The notes: generated by a model not told the origin, from the sequence alone. A DNA stretch of 64,000 nt from Jannaschia seohaensis (GCF_900116765.1 NZ_UETC01000003.1:124001-188000), one strand, 5' to 3'. Shown: positions 45,066-54,322, counted from the stretch's first letter. Program-made: numbers and translations.

Positions 45066-46238
45066 TCATGGCGCGGCCTCGGCCCGGGCCGACGTCCCTG
45101 CACGATAGGAGGAGCCGGATGTGCCGACATGGCCCGCGTTCTCCTCCCGCAGACGCGCCGCCGTCTCGTCATAGAGGAAGGGCAGAAAGGCATAGCGCCG
45201 GCCGCGCGTGACCTTGCTCACCCTGTGCAGAAGCGAGCAGGAGAACACGACCGCGCCGCCCGGCGGGGCCTTGAAGCTGCGCGGCCCGTATTCGGGAAAG
45301 CTGACCTCGCCGCCGTCGAAATCGTCGTTGAGATTGACCGAGACGGCGAAGCGGCGATGCGCGGTGCCCTTGGTCGTGTTGTCGCGATGGGCCGAGAAAT
45401 GCCCCCCATCCTCGGCGGCGTAGCAGGAGATGATGTAGCGCTCCATCCGCGTGACCCGGAACTGGTGGACCTTGGCGATTTCGGGCACGACCCGGCGCAG
45501 GAACCGCGCCTGAAGGGCGGAGACCAACGTGCGATCCTGGATGTCGTAGTCCTTGCGGCGCTTGAACGCCGGGTCGGTCACGCCGACCGTCTTGCCGTCG
45601 ATTTCGCGCATGAACCCGCTCTCCTGGCCGCCCTGCGCCTCGTAGAGCCCGATCAGGTGCTGGCAAAGCTCCGGCTCGAAGACGCGCGGCAGGAACAGGA
45701 TCGGCGCCATGATCTCGACCCCGGCGAAGCGCGCGGGCGGCGGCAGCGCCTCCAGAAGGCGCATCACCTCCGCCAGGTCGCTCCGCTCCGGGCGAAACGG
45801 GATCGCGGCGATCACGCGCATCGTGGGGTCGATCACGACCCATTGCCGGACCAATGCGAGCGGCGTGCCGCTGGCGGGTGTGGCGGCCTTGTCGGCCACG
45901 CCGTAGCGGCGCGAGACGGTCAGATCGAAATCCCAGAAATGCCGGTAGCCCGGGATCCGGTTTTGGACCCGCCCTTGGGCTTCGTCCGCCGGGTCGACGC
46001 TCACGCCGAAAAAGCTGGCCCGATCGTCGTCGAAGAGGTCCGGCCGGTCATGGGCCGCCCGAAGCGCGTCCTGGGCATGGGGATCGGCCGCGCTGCCGTA
46101 AAAGCAGAGCACGAGGTAGCGCCCGGCCGCGCTGTCGAAGGCATAGCGCGGGTTGGCGACGCTTCTTTGGATGAAACTCGGCGCCGGGTCGCCTGGCGTC
46201 AGCAGGGTCGTGGCGTCGATCTTTAACGGGGAATCCAT
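45066..46238 (-). CDS. Peroxiredoxin-like / 2-oxoglutarate-Fe(II) oxygenase fusion
   Basis: 390 residues from ATG 46238 (GAGAG upstream). Residues ~10-165 have an AhpC/TSA-type thioredoxin fold (LTPGDPAPSFIQRSVANPRY, YLVLCFYGS, FFGVSVDP) but no cysteine at the peroxidatic position. Residues ~185-370 form a prolyl-hydroxylase-like 2OG oxygenase, with iron ligands HxD in GHFSAHRDNTTKG and His in CSLLHRVSKVTRGRRYAF, where the Arg binds 2-oxoglutarate. The substrate is unknown; it lies just upstream of the sigma factor gene. Confidence 0.88.
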   Translation of the reverse strand: MDSPLKIDATTLLTPGDPAPSFIQRSVANPRYAFDSAAGRYLVLCFYGSAADPHAQDALRAAHDRPDLFDDDRASFFGVSVDPADEAQGRVQNRIPGYRHFWDFDLTVSRRYGVADKAATPASGTPLALVRQWVVIDPTMRVIAAIPFRPERSDLAEVMRLLEALPPPARFAGVEIMAPILFLPRVFEPELCQHLIGLYEAQGGQESGFMREIDGKTVGVTDPAFKRRKDYDIQDRTLVSALQARFLRRVVPEIAKVHQFRVTRMERYIISCYAAEDGGHFSAHRDNTTKGTAHRRFAVSVNLNDDFDGGEVSFPEYGPRSFKAPPGGAVVFSCSLLHRVSKVTRGRRYAFLPFLYDETAARLREENAGHVGTSGSSYRAGTSARAEAAP

Positions 46239-46419
46239 TCGGGCTCTCAATCATGCGGTTATCGGTCATACGGAGTCCGCGGGCCATCCCATCCCCCGCC
46301 GCGACAGATTTGTCGCCGCCGTTCCTTTTAGGGATGAGATCCTGCGGTGCCCGTGCCCCCGCCGAGGGCGCGCGCCTGAGCCCGGGCATGGCCGTGTCGG
46401 CCCCCTCCGCTGCGGTAGC

Positions 46420-46815
46420 CTAGCCGCGATACTGGTCGTCCGTGACCTTCTCCATCCAGGTCACCGCGCTCCCATCAATGCTTTCCTGGATGGCGATGTG
46501 GCTCATTGCGGTGTCGGGACAGGCCCCGTGCCAGTGCTTCTCACCGGCGGAGAACCAGACGACATCGCCTTGGCGCACCTCCTCGATGGGGCCGCCCTCG
46601 CGCTGGACGCGGCCGCGGCCGAAAGTGACGATCAGGGTCTGGCCGGCCGGGTGCGTGTGCCAGGCGGTGCGCGCGCCGGGCTCGAAGGTGACATGGGCGC
46701 CGACGGCGCGTCCGGGCGCTTCGGCCTGAAATAGCGGGTCGATCCGGACGGCTCCGGTGAACCAGTCGGCGGGACCGGGCCCGGAAGGGTTTGTGCCGGC
46801 GCGGGTGATCTTCAT
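46420..46815 (-). CDS. Cupin domain protein
   Basis: 131 residues, single cupin. Motif 1 is [19 protein letters not shown] and motif 2 is [18 protein letters not shown], giving three histidines and a Gln/Glu for a metal. The length and sequence resemble the small mandelonitrile-lyase/quercetinase-type cupins often linked with carboxymuconolactone decarboxylase-like genes. The role is unknown. Confidence 0.87.
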   Translation of the reverse strand: MKITRAGTNPSGPGPADWFTGAVRIDPLFQAEAPGRAVGAHVTFEPGARTAWHTHPAGQTLIVTFGRGRVQREGGPIEEVRQGDVVWFSAGEKHWHGACPDTAMSHIAIQESIDGSAVTWMEKVTDDQYRG

Positions 46816-47093
46816 CTGCGGTCTCCTGTCTGCACGGCGCGCCGTCGCGCCGTTTCTCCGACCCAGAGGTTAAGCGCGGGAGCGCCGGGTGGGACATAGG
46901 CGAGTTCATCATCGGGCGGCGTGATCTGACCCGAGCGCATGCAGGTCTTCGACATGCTGGACGCCTTGGAGGCGCGCCTGGTCCAATGGCCGCGCCTTTC
47001 CCATGGGCGCGCCTGTGACCGCGCCCGAGATCCGCCTCTTCGTCACGCTGGGCCGCTCCGCCGTCTGCGCGGCCCTGGCGGCGCCGCGGCGGC

Positions 47094-47840
47094 TTAGCCG
47101 CGCAGGCCTCCGGGTTGCATCGGCGCGCGCTGGGTCAGCCATGTGTCCAGAGAGGCGCGAATATGGGTGCTGCAAAGCTCCGCCAGGGCATCGCGGTCCC
47201 GCGCCTTCAGGGCCTCCACCATCTCGGCATGGTCCCGCAGGGCGCGGGCGCGGAGCGTCGGATCGGCGATGCCGAACGAGCGGACGGCATTCGCCATCCG
47301 GGCATAGCGCGCCACGTCCCGCGCCAAGCTCCTGTTCGCGCAATGGTTGAAGATCGCCGCGTGAAAAGCGTCGTTCAGCCGGTGGATCTCGCGCCGGTCT
47401 GAGCGCGCACAGGCCCGCGCATGGGCCTGGCGAACGGCCTCGATATGGTCCAGCTCGCGGGGGCTGGGGAAGGTCAGTCGCAGGATCGCCGCGCGCTGAA
47501 GGATGTCGCGGATCTCATAGATCTCGGCCACCTCCTGCGGCGAGACGTCCTTGACCCGGGCCGAGCGGTTGAACGGCTTGGTGGCGACCCTGCGGTCGAT
47601 CAACAGCGCGATGGCCTGGCGCACCACATGCCGCTTCGCGTCGAAACGGGCGATCAGCGCATCTTCCGGCAGCTCTTCGTGCGGGCGAAGGAGGCCGAAG
47701 ATCACGTCGTCCTCGATGACGTCCGCGATCTCATGCGCCTTCAAGGCCGCCGGTCCCGCTCTCTCCTTCCGCTGAGCCGTCATGTCGGCGCTCTCCCATT
47801 CATGCACCGGTTCGGTCGCTTCCCCGAACCGCTCATCCAC
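47094..47840 (-). CDS. GntR family (FadR/FCD subfamily) transcriptional regulator
   Basis: 248 residues; ATG 47783 is an alternative start. Winged HTH near residues 35-95 (LKAHEIADVIEDDVIFGLL, LIARFDAKRHVVRQAIALL), then an all-helical FCD domain with LNDAFHAAIFNHCANRSLA carrying metal-binding Asp/His positions. It diverges from the TAXI-TRAP operon and probably represses it until the transported acid or a derivative binds. Confidence 0.92.
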   Translation of the reverse strand: MDERFGEATEPVHEWESADMTAQRKERAGPAALKAHEIADVIEDDVIFGLLRPHEELPEDALIARFDAKRHVVRQAIALLIDRRVATKPFNRSARVKDVSPQEVAEIYEIRDILQRAAILRLTFPSPRELDHIEAVRQAHARACARSDRREIHRLNDAFHAAIFNHCANRSLARDVARYARMANAVRSFGIADPTLRARALRDHAEMVEALKARDRDALAELCSTHIRASLDTWLTQRAPMQPGGLRG

Positions 47841-47934
47841 AGTCGCGCTGCGCGCCTCCCTAGAGGATCCAAATTGGCATTTTTGCAGGGTGGGCCATAC
47901 CCTTAACCACCGCTACCCATTGATATTAATATAA

Positions 47935-47944
47935 GTATTGATAC
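47935..47944. promoter_or_regulatory. Candidate GntR operator before the TAXI-TRAP operon
   Basis: GTATTGATAC is a GTAT/ATAC palindrome, the type of GT-AC core found in FadR-subfamily sites. It sits in an AT-rich patch (47918-47955) that also has two direct copies of ATTGATA (47919 and 47937). The site is 54 bases before the first TRAP gene and 95 after the gntR start, placed to control both. Confidence 0.5.
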
Positions 47945-47997
47945 GGGCGTCAATGCTGATAGGTTGCCGCACATCAACGATATCTGGGAGGATAACC

Positions 47998-48957
47998 ATG
48001 ACCATGTTGAAGGCCCTTGCGGCCGGAACCCTTGTCGCGCTCGCGACCCCCGCCCTCGCGCAGCAGCAGCTCTCGGTGGCGACCGGCGGCACCGGCGGCG
48101 TCTACTACCCCATGGGCGGCGGCCTCGCCGAGGTCATCAACAACCATGTCGAGGGCTACGCGGCCACCGCCGAGGTCACCGGCGCCTCGGTCGAGAATAT
48201 GGGTCTGATCGCGACCGGCGACGCCGACATGGCGCTGGGTCTGGCCGACACGGTAGCCCAGGCGCAGACCGGCACCGGCCGGTTCGAGGGCCAGCAGCTG
48301 GAGATGATCCGCGGCCTCGCGTCGATGTATGCCAACATGATCCAGATCGTGGCGCTGGAAGGCTCGGGCATCACGTCGCTCGCCGACCTGCGGGGCAAGC
48401 GCGTGTCCATCGGCGCGCCCGGTTCGGGCACCGAGGTCAATGCCGAGGTCGTGCTCTCGGCCAACGGCATCAGCTATGACGACATCGAAGAGCAGCGCCT
48501 GAACTTCAACGAGACCGCGGACGCGCTGGCCAATGGCGATATCGACGCTGGCTTCTGGTCCGTGGGGGCGCCGACCTCGTCGATCCTGAACCTCGCCACC
48601 ACGCAGGACATCGTGATGATCGAGCTCAGCGACGAGGAGATGGCCGCCGCCCGCGAAGCGCAGCCGCTCTTCGCGCGCACTACCCTGGCCGCGGGCACCT
48701 ATGAGGGCGTCGGCGATGTCACGGTGCTGGGCGTGCCGAACGTTCTGGCCGTCTCGTCGGAGATGCCCGAGGATCTCGCCTACGAGATCACCAAGGCGAT
48801 GTTCGAGAACATCGCCGACCTGCGCGCCGTGCATCCGGCGGCGAACCAGACCACGGTCGAGTTCACGCTGGACGCGACCCCGGTTCCGCTGCACCCGGGC
48901 GCCATCCGCTACTACGAGGAAATCGGCTCCGAGATCCCGGACCGCCTGCGCCCGTGA
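47998..48957 (+). CDS. TAXI family TRAP transporter solute-binding protein
   Basis: 319 residues from ATG 47998, preceded by GGGAGGATAACC. Signal peptide MTMLKALAAGTLVALATPALA is cleaved after ALA. The mature protein begins QQQLSVATGGTGGVYYPMGG, the TAXI signature, and has GKRVSIGAPGSGTEVNAE. It binds a small, probably carboxylated solute in the periplasm for the fused TRAP permease downstream. Confidence 0.95.
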   Translation: MTMLKALAAGTLVALATPALAQQQLSVATGGTGGVYYPMGGGLAEVINNHVEGYAATAEVTGASVENMGLIATGDADMALGLADTVAQAQTGTGRFEGQQLEMIRGLASMYANMIQIVALEGSGITSLADLRGKRVSIGAPGSGTEVNAEVVLSANGISYDDIEEQRLNFNETADALANGDIDAGFWSVGAPTSSILNLATTQDIVMIELSDEEMAAAREAQPLFARTTLAAGTYEGVGDVTVLGVPNVLAVSSEMPEDLAYEITKAMFENIADLRAVHPAANQTTVEFTLDATPVPLHPGAIRYYEEIGSEIPDRLRP

Positions 48958-49418
48958 GGACGCGCATCGAAGGAGGGCTGTTGGCCCTCCTTCTCATTTG
49001 GAGCCTTGGCGCCGCCAATGCGGCCGACCTCGTCGCCACGCGGTGGGATGGCTCCGAAATCGCCCGCCTGACCGTTCCCGAGGGGCAGGGGTGGTGCGTG
49101 CTATGGAACCACTCGGTGCAGGGCTTCCCGGTGACGGATTGCTACGAGAACCGCGCCGGGCGCATGGTGCTGGTTCGCTCGCGCCAACCGGATTTCGCCG
49201 CGGGCCTGGGGCATATTCCGGGACGCGGGCGCCAGGTCTCGGACGGGGCGGGCGGCTACTGGATCCTTGACATCGACGAGCCCGTGCCGGGGGATGCCTA
49301 TGTGCTGCGGCCCGGGGCCGGGCCTGTCGATCATCGTTTGCAGGTGGGCGACACGGTCGTGTCGCTCTCGGCGGCTGCCGCGCGCCAACGGGTGCGCATC
49401 GAACTGATAGGGGAGTGA
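48954..49418 (+). CDS. DUF1850 protein, TRAP-associated
   Basis: 154 residues. A hydrophobic N-terminus ending ANA suggests export. WCVLWNHSVQGFPVTDCYE carries the W-x-H-S-V element of DUF1850, a family regularly encoded between TAXI binding proteins and fused TRAP permeases. It overlaps the binding protein gene by four bases (GTGA) and lies four bases before the permease gene. Probably an accessory or small fourth TRAP subunit; the function is unproven. Confidence 0.85.
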   Translation: MRTRIEGGLLALLLIWSLGAANAADLVATRWDGSEIARLTVPEGQGWCVLWNHSVQGFPVTDCYENRAGRMVLVRSRQPDFAAGLGHIPGRGRQVSDGAGGYWILDIDEPVPGDAYVLRPGAGPVDHRLQVGDTVVSLSAAAARQRVRIELIGE

Positions 49419-49422
49419 CGCG

Positions 49423-51411
49423 ATGGTGACGGACACCGAGGTGCCGCAGCAGGAACATCCGCAACACTGGATCGTGCTGCGCGCGATCGCCGTGGTGGGC
49501 ATCGGTCTGTCGCTGTTCCAACTTTGGGCGGCGGGGGTGCAGCCGCTGGGACTGTTCTACCAGCGGCCCATCCATCTCGGCTTCGTCCTCGTCCTCTGTT
49601 TCCTGATCTTCCCCGCCTTCGGCCGCCACCGCCCGCGCGGTGCGCTGGGCTGGGCCATCGACGGGCCGCTGATCGTGGCTTCCGTCGTGGTGGGCGCTTG
49701 GCTGCCGGTGAATATCGACACCATCGCCAACCAGATCTTTCCCCGCGACATCGACGTATGGATCGGCGTCCTGACGGTGATCGTGGTGCTGGAGGGCGCG
49801 CGCCGGGCCGTGGGTCTCGGGATGACGATCATCGGCGCGTTCTTCATCGCCTATGCCTTTGCGGGCAGCCGGGGCGAGTTGCCGTTCCTCGCCGACTGGA
49901 TGCCGGGCATCCTGAACCATCGCGGCTATTCGCTCGACCGGCTGGCGAGCCAGATGACGCTGGGGGCGGAGGGCATCTTCGGCATTCCCCTGGGCGTCGC
50001 GGCGACCTTCGTCTTTGTCTTCGTCCTGTTCGGGGCCTTCCTCGAAGTGACCGGTGCGGGCAAGTTCTTCATCGACCTCGCCTATGCGGCGACCGGCCGT
50101 CAGCGGGGCGGCCCGGCCAAGGCCGCAGTCATCGCCTCGGCGGGGATGGGGTCGATCAGCGGCTCTGCCATCGCCAATGTGGTCACGACCGGCGCTTTCA
50201 CCATCCCGCTGATGAAGAAGCTCGGCTACCGCCCCGCCCAGGCGGGCGGGATCGAGGCCGCGGCCAGCACGGGCGGCCAGATCATGCCGCCGCTGATGGG
50301 CGCGGGCGCCTTCCTGATGTCCGAGTTTACGCAGATGCCCTATGTCGAGATCGTGCTGGTCTCGATCTTTCCGGCCGTCCTTTATTTCGGCGCGGTCTAT
50401 CTGCTGGTCCACATCGCCGCTGTGAAACAGGGCATGACGGGCATGGCCTCGGCCGAGTTGCCGAGCGTCCGGGCCGTCTTGGCCGAGGGCTGGCATTTCC
50501 TGCTGCCGCTGGTCGCGCTGATCGCGCTCTTGGTCGCGGGCTACTCGCCCATGCGGGTCGGCTTCTATGCGATCGTCTCCATCCTCGCCGCCGCCTCGGC
50601 CCGCGCGCTTTGGGTCTTCTTCAACGACGCGCCGACCGGGGAGAAGTTCGTGGCCCTGTGCCGTCGGGGCCTGGTCCTGACGCTCGACGCGCTGGAGCTT
50701 GGCGCGCGCAACGCTGTCGCCGTCTCCATGGCCTGCGCCGTGGCGGGTATCATCGTGGGCGTCGTGGGCCTGACCGGCCTCGGCCTCAAGTTCTCGGCCA
50801 TGATGATCGCCTTCTCGGGTGGCAACCTGATCCTGGCGCTGCTGCTGGTGGCCATCGCCAGCCTGATCCTGGGCATGGGGCTGCCGGTGACGGCGGCCTA
50901 TATCGTGCTCATCATCCTGGTCGGCCCTGCGCTGACGCAGGAGTTCGGCATCCCGATCCTGATCGCCCATCTCCTGGTGTTCTGGTATTCGCAGGACAGC
51001 AACGTGACGCCGCCCGTGGCGCTTGCGGGCTTTGCCGGGGCGGCCATCGCCGGGTCGAAGCCGATGGAGACGAGCGTGCAGGCGTGGAAATACGCCAAGG
51101 GTCTCTACCTCATCCCGCTCTTCATGGTCTTCAACCAGGAGATCATCCTCGGCGGTCCCCTGCTGCTGGTGCTCTGGAGCGGCTTCATCGCGATCCTCGC
51201 CCTGGTGGCCTTCGCCGCCGCGCTCGAAGGGTTCCTCTTCGCGGCGATGCCGGTCTGGCAGCGGGCGCTGCTGGTGCCGGGGGTCATCGCTTGTTTCTGG
51301 CCCGACTTGGCGGTCGAGGTGGCGGGCGTCGCGCTCATCCTGGGTCTGCTGTGGCTCAACCTGCGGCAAGGCGGCGGGTCTGAGGGCAGGGCGGTGGCCT
51401 CGCAAGGCTGA
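49423..51411 (+). CDS. Fused TRAP transporter permease (TAXI type, DctQM)
   Basis: 662 residues with around 17-18 membrane helices. The N-terminal ~170 residues correspond to a DctQ-like small subunit and the rest to DctM, with IASAGMGSISGSAIANVVTT, AASTGGQIMPPLMGAGAFLM and LGMGLPVTAAYIV, all typical. It imports the solute bound by the TAXI protein using an ion gradient across the inner membrane. Confidence 0.95.
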   Translation: MVTDTEVPQQEHPQHWIVLRAIAVVGIGLSLFQLWAAGVQPLGLFYQRPIHLGFVLVLCFLIFPAFGRHRPRGALGWAIDGPLIVASVVVGAWLPVNIDTIANQIFPRDIDVWIGVLTVIVVLEGARRAVGLGMTIIGAFFIAYAFAGSRGELPFLADWMPGILNHRGYSLDRLASQMTLGAEGIFGIPLGVAATFVFVFVLFGAFLEVTGAGKFFIDLAYAATGRQRGGPAKAAVIASAGMGSISGSAIANVVTTGAFTIPLMKKLGYRPAQAGGIEAAASTGGQIMPPLMGAGAFLMSEFTQMPYVEIVLVSIFPAVLYFGAVYLLVHIAAVKQGMTGMASAELPSVRAVLAEGWHFLLPLVALIALLVAGYSPMRVGFYAIVSILAAASARALWVFFNDAPTGEKFVALCRRGLVLTLDALELGARNAVAVSMACAVAGIIVGVVGLTGLGLKFSAMMIAFSGGNLILALLLVAIASLILGMGLPVTAAYIVLIILVGPALTQEFGIPILIAHLLVFWYSQDSNVTPPVALAGFAGAAIAGSKPMETSVQAWKYAKGLYLIPLFMVFNQEIILGGPLLLVLWSGFIAILALVAFAAALEGFLFAAMPVWQRALLVPGVIACFWPDLAVEVAGVALILGLLWLNLRQGGGSEGRAVASQG

Positions 51412-51503
51412 CCGACCCATGTGCCGCCGCGCCTCTCGCCGGGCTGCGGGGCCTCGCGGCGGAGACGGGCGGAGACCTGGCTGCTTTTGCCCGGCCGAGG
51501 GAC

Positions 51504-52379
51504 TCAGGCCCGCCGCCACGCGCGCGAGAGCAGGATGACCACCGGAAAGGTCACCGCATAGGTGATCGCGCCATAGATCACCGCGGGCATCGCCAGGAGC
51601 GGAAAGCCCGCGGCATCGCCCCAGAGCATCGCGCCCACCGCCAGCCCCAGCCCGCTGTTCTGCACGCCGGTCTCGATGGCGATGGTCCTGCGTTGCGGGC
51701 CGGACAGGCCACAGAGCAGAGCCAGGGCAAAGCCGAGCCCGAGCAGAAGAAATGTCAGCAGCACGAGCTGCCACCCGATCAGCGCCAGACCGAATTGCAG
51801 CGCGTCGGCGATTTGCAGGAACGACCAGCCGATGATCGCGAGGAAGACCGCAAGACAGATGCGAAAGACCGCCTGCTCGTGGCGTTCCACAACCCGCGGC
51901 AGAAGCGAGCGGATCGCCATGCCCAAGAGCACGGGGACCGTGGCGACGATCACGACGCGCAGCGTGAGGTCTCCGAACGCCAGTGCCGTGACATCGGCGC
52001 CGAGGAAACGGCCCGCCATCAGCAGATAGAGCGCCGGCAGGGTCACGGCCGAAAGCAGGTTGCTCACCGCGGTCAGGGACACCGACAAGGCCACGTCTCC
52101 GCCCGCGATCCGAGACAGCATATTGCTCATCGCGGCCCCGGGGCAGAGCGTGAGCAAGACGATCCCGAGGGCGAGGTCCACCTCCTGCCGCAGCACCGAG
52201 ACGAACAGCGCCCCCGCGATCGGCACCAGAACGATCTGGCTCAGAACGCCCAGCAGGAGCGCCCTCGGCCGCGCCAGCGCGGACCGGAAATCGGCAAGCG
52301 TCAGCCCGAGGCCAAGCGCGAACATCATCACGAAGACCGCGACGGGAACAGCCACTTCTATGATGGTTTCGGTCGTCAC
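51504..52379 (-). CDS. Bile acid:sodium symporter family (BASS/ArsB-ACR3-like) transporter
   Basis: 291 residues from GTG 52379, which follows GGAGAGG; the open frame continues upstream but without a sensible start. About ten helices. VLLTLCPGAAMSNMLSRIAGGD and IAIETGVQNSGLGLAVGAM match the BASS crossover regions that bind sodium and substrate. The substrate is unknown. It diverges from the carboxymuconolactone decarboxylase-like gene, sharing the region with the tandem repeats. Confidence 0.9.
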   Translation of the reverse strand: MTTETIIEVAVPVAVFVMMFALGLGLTLADFRSALARPRALLLGVLSQIVLVPIAGALFVSVLRQEVDLALGIVLLTLCPGAAMSNMLSRIAGGDVALSVSLTAVSNLLSAVTLPALYLLMAGRFLGADVTALAFGDLTLRVVIVATVPVLLGMAIRSLLPRVVERHEQAVFRICLAVFLAIIGWSFLQIADALQFGLALIGWQLVLLTFLLLGLGFALALLCGLSGPQRRTIAIETGVQNSGLGLAVGAMLWGDAAGFPLLAMPAVIYGAITYAVTFPVVILLSRAWRRA

Positions 52380-52416
52380 GGCTTTGCCTCTCCGCGCGAC
52401 GATAGCAGGGCCGGCG

Positions 52417-52454
52417 TGGCAGAGCGAGCCAAAGGCTTGGCAGAGCCAGCCAAG
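52417..52454 (+). promoter_or_regulatory. Tandem 21-bp-spaced direct repeats, candidate AraC-family operator
   Basis: TGGCAGAGCGAGCCAA (52417-52432) and TGGCAGAGCCAGCCAA (52438-52453) repeat with a 21-base period, two helical turns, ending about 60 bases before the next ATG. The second copy extends to TTGGC...GCCAAG. Two similar repeats with the same spacing occur at 55566-55604. The arrangement is that of AraC-type activator sites, and an AraC-family gene lies at 54323. Confidence 0.6.
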
Positions 52455-52514
52455 ACCGGCGGCATGGCCCCTGGCTAGGGTCGGGGGCATCAAGACACCT
52501 GGAGACGTTCCATC

Positions 52515-53063
52515 ATGCCCCGCATCCAACTCCCTGCCTCCATCGACGCGGCCCCCGACGCCGCCCAGCCGCTCCTCCACGGGGTCAAGGGCATGCTGGG
52601 CAGCGTTCCGAACCTGTTCCGCATCACCGCCAACAGCCCGGCGGCGCTGGAAGGCTATCTCGGCCTGAACGGGGCGCTCTCGAAGGGGCGTCTGACGGCG
52701 CAGACCCGCGAGCGGATCGCCCTGGCCGTCGCGCAGATCAACGGCTGCGACTATTGCCTCTCGGCCCATGCCTTCCTGGGCAAGACCCTGGCGAAGCTCG
52801 ATGAGGCCGAGATCGCCGAGAACCGCGCCGGCGGCTCCTCCGATCCAACGGCCGACGCGGCCGTCCGCTTCGCGGCAAAGCTGGTCCGCGAGCGGGGGCA
52901 GGTCACGGATGCCGACGTGGCGGCCGTCAAGCTTGCGGGCTACAGCGAGGCGGAGATCGTCGAGATCGTCGCGCATGTCGCGCTGAACACCCTGACAAAC
53001 TACCTGAACGTGGCGTTTGACACGCCCGTCGACTTCCCGGTCGTCAGCGCCTCGGCGGCCTGA
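52515..53063 (+). CDS. Carboxymuconolactone decarboxylase/AhpD-like alkylhydroperoxidase family protein
   Basis: 182 residues. The CxxC redox motif is [19 protein letters not shown], with the following His typical of AhpD-type peroxidase-related proteins. [20 protein letters not shown] is also diagnostic. Such proteins reduce peroxides or act as redox partners through the cysteine pair. First gene behind the tandem-repeat promoter. Confidence 0.92.
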   Translation: MPRIQLPASIDAAPDAAQPLLHGVKGMLGSVPNLFRITANSPAALEGYLGLNGALSKGRLTAQTRERIALAVAQINGCDYCLSAHAFLGKTLAKLDEAEIAENRAGGSSDPTADAAVRFAAKLVRERGQVTDADVAAVKLAGYSEAEIVEIVAHVALNTLTNYLNVAFDTPVDFPVVSASAA

Positions 53064-53072
53064 CACCGCGGA

Positions 53073-53122
53073 CGCCCCGGTCGCGCCTCCTCCCCCCCCC
53101 TCTCCCCACCGCGACCGGGGCG
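53073..53122. other. Intercistronic 13-bp inverted repeat with poly-C loop
   Basis: CGCCCCGGTCGCG (53073-53085) and its exact complement CGCGACCGGGGCG (53110-53122) flank 24 pyrimidine-rich bases that include a run of ten or so C's. The structure lies between the CMD-like and NTF2-like genes. It has only TCTGCTCTCTT after it, so it is an attenuator or mRNA-stabilising hairpin more likely than a full terminator. Confidence 0.6.
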
Positions 53123-53151
53123 CAGTCTGCTCTCTTCCCAGGAGTCCCCCG

Positions 53152-53616
53152 ATGACACGTCCCCCGCTGCCGCCCTTCGACACGGCCTCTGCCCGGATCA
53201 AGGTCCGGCTGGCCGAAGACGCCTGGAACAGCCGCGACCCCGAGCGGGTCTCGCTCGCCTACACGCCCGACAGCCAATGGCGGAACCGGGCGGAGATCTT
53301 CCAGGGGCGCGACCGGATCGTCGAATTCCTGGCGCGCAAATGGGCGCGCGAGCTGGAGTATCGGCTCATCAAGGAACTCTGGGCCGAGAGCGGCAACCGC
53401 ATCGCCGTCCGCTTCGCCTACGAGTATCGCACCGATAGCGGCGGCTGGTTTCGCGCCTATGGCAACGAGAACTGGGAGTTCGCCGCCGACGGCCTGATGC
53501 GCCGCCGCATCGCGTCGATCAACGATCTGCCGATCGACGCGGCGCAACGCCTGTTCCACTGGGATCTCGGCACGCGGCCCGAGGATCACCCCGGCCTCAC
53601 GGATCTCGGACTGTAG
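53152..53616 (+). CDS. DUF1348 / NTF2-like (SnoaL-fold) protein
   Basis: 154 residues from ATG 53152, which follows CCAGGAG. The DUF1348 pattern is strong: [35 protein letters not shown] and [20 protein letters not shown]. The fold is a cone-shaped NTF2 barrel; the activity is unknown. It lies between the CMD-like and flavin-oxidase-like genes and is probably in the same operon. Confidence 0.92.
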   Translation: MTRPPLPPFDTASARIKVRLAEDAWNSRDPERVSLAYTPDSQWRNRAEIFQGRDRIVEFLARKWARELEYRLIKELWAESGNRIAVRFAYEYRTDSGGWFRAYGNENWEFAADGLMRRRIASINDLPIDAAQRLFHWDLGTRPEDHPGLTDLGL

Positions 53617-53626
53617 GAGCCCGGCC

Positions 53627-54247
53627 ATGCCGAATGCTTACGCAGACATCGCGTTCACGCGCCTGGTCCGGGAAGAACAGCAGCGCCTCGGATCGGCCGA
53701 GACCTATGCCCGAGTGTTGTCGCCCGAGCGCAACGACGGGGCCGAGCTCGGCCCCCGCGAGACCGCGTTCCTGAAGGACCGGGACGGCGTGTATCAGGCG
53801 ACGGTGTCGGAAACCGGATGGCCCTATGTGCAATTCCGAGGCGGCGCGCGCGGGTTCCTGAAGGTCATCGACAAGCAGACCGTCGGATACGCCGATTATC
53901 GCGGGAACCGGCAATATATCAGCCTGGGCAATCTGCGCCATGACGACCGCGTGTCGATCATCGCGGTGGACTATGCCCGCAGGGAACGACTCAAACTCTG
54001 GGGCCATGTCCGGATCACCGAGGATCCGAAGATCCTCGATCTTCTGAACGGCGTCGACGGCCCGCTGGCGGAGCGGGGCGTGATCGTCCGCATCGCCGCC
54101 TTCGACTGGAACTGCCCCAAGCATATCCCGCTCCGCCTCACGGAAGACGAGCGGGATGGCGAGATCGCGCGGCTCACCGCGCGCATCTCCGATCTCGAAG
54201 AGGAACTCGCCTGGAAAGCCGGTGTGCTGCGCGATCGGATCGCCTGA
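53627..54247 (+). CDS. Pyridoxamine 5'-phosphate oxidase-fold flavoprotein
   Basis: 206 residues. TAFLKDRDGVYQATVSETGW and PYVQFRGGARGFLKVIDKQT match the split-barrel PNPOx-like family, with the flavin-binding NRQYISLGNLRHDDRVSIIA region. A C-terminal coiled segment (ISDLEEELAWKAGVL) is unusual but seen in related proteins. It likely binds FMN or F420-like cofactor and reduces a small molecule; the substrate is unknown. Starts 10 bases after the NTF2-like gene. Confidence 0.88.
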   Translation: MPNAYADIAFTRLVREEQQRLGSAETYARVLSPERNDGAELGPRETAFLKDRDGVYQATVSETGWPYVQFRGGARGFLKVIDKQTVGYADYRGNRQYISLGNLRHDDRVSIIAVDYARRERLKLWGHVRITEDPKILDLLNGVDGPLAERGVIVRIAAFDWNCPKHIPLRLTEDERDGEIARLTARISDLEEELAWKAGVLRDRIA

Positions 54248-54322
54248 ATGGGGTGGAAATCCTCTCGACGGAGACTTTCTTCCGCTTCTGGTTCCGCGAG
54301 CGTTTTCGGAGTAGCGTCAGGC

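Noticed and set aside
51424-51462. CCGCCGCG...CGCGGCGG inverted repeat after the TRAP permease gene as a terminator
   Set aside because: Only 8 bp with a 23-base loop and no T-run; too weak in this GC content to call.
48994-51774. Minus-strand ORF of 926 codons
   Set aside because: Antisense to DUF1850 and the TRAP permease; Asp/His/Arg-rich low complexity is the complement of hydrophobic codons.
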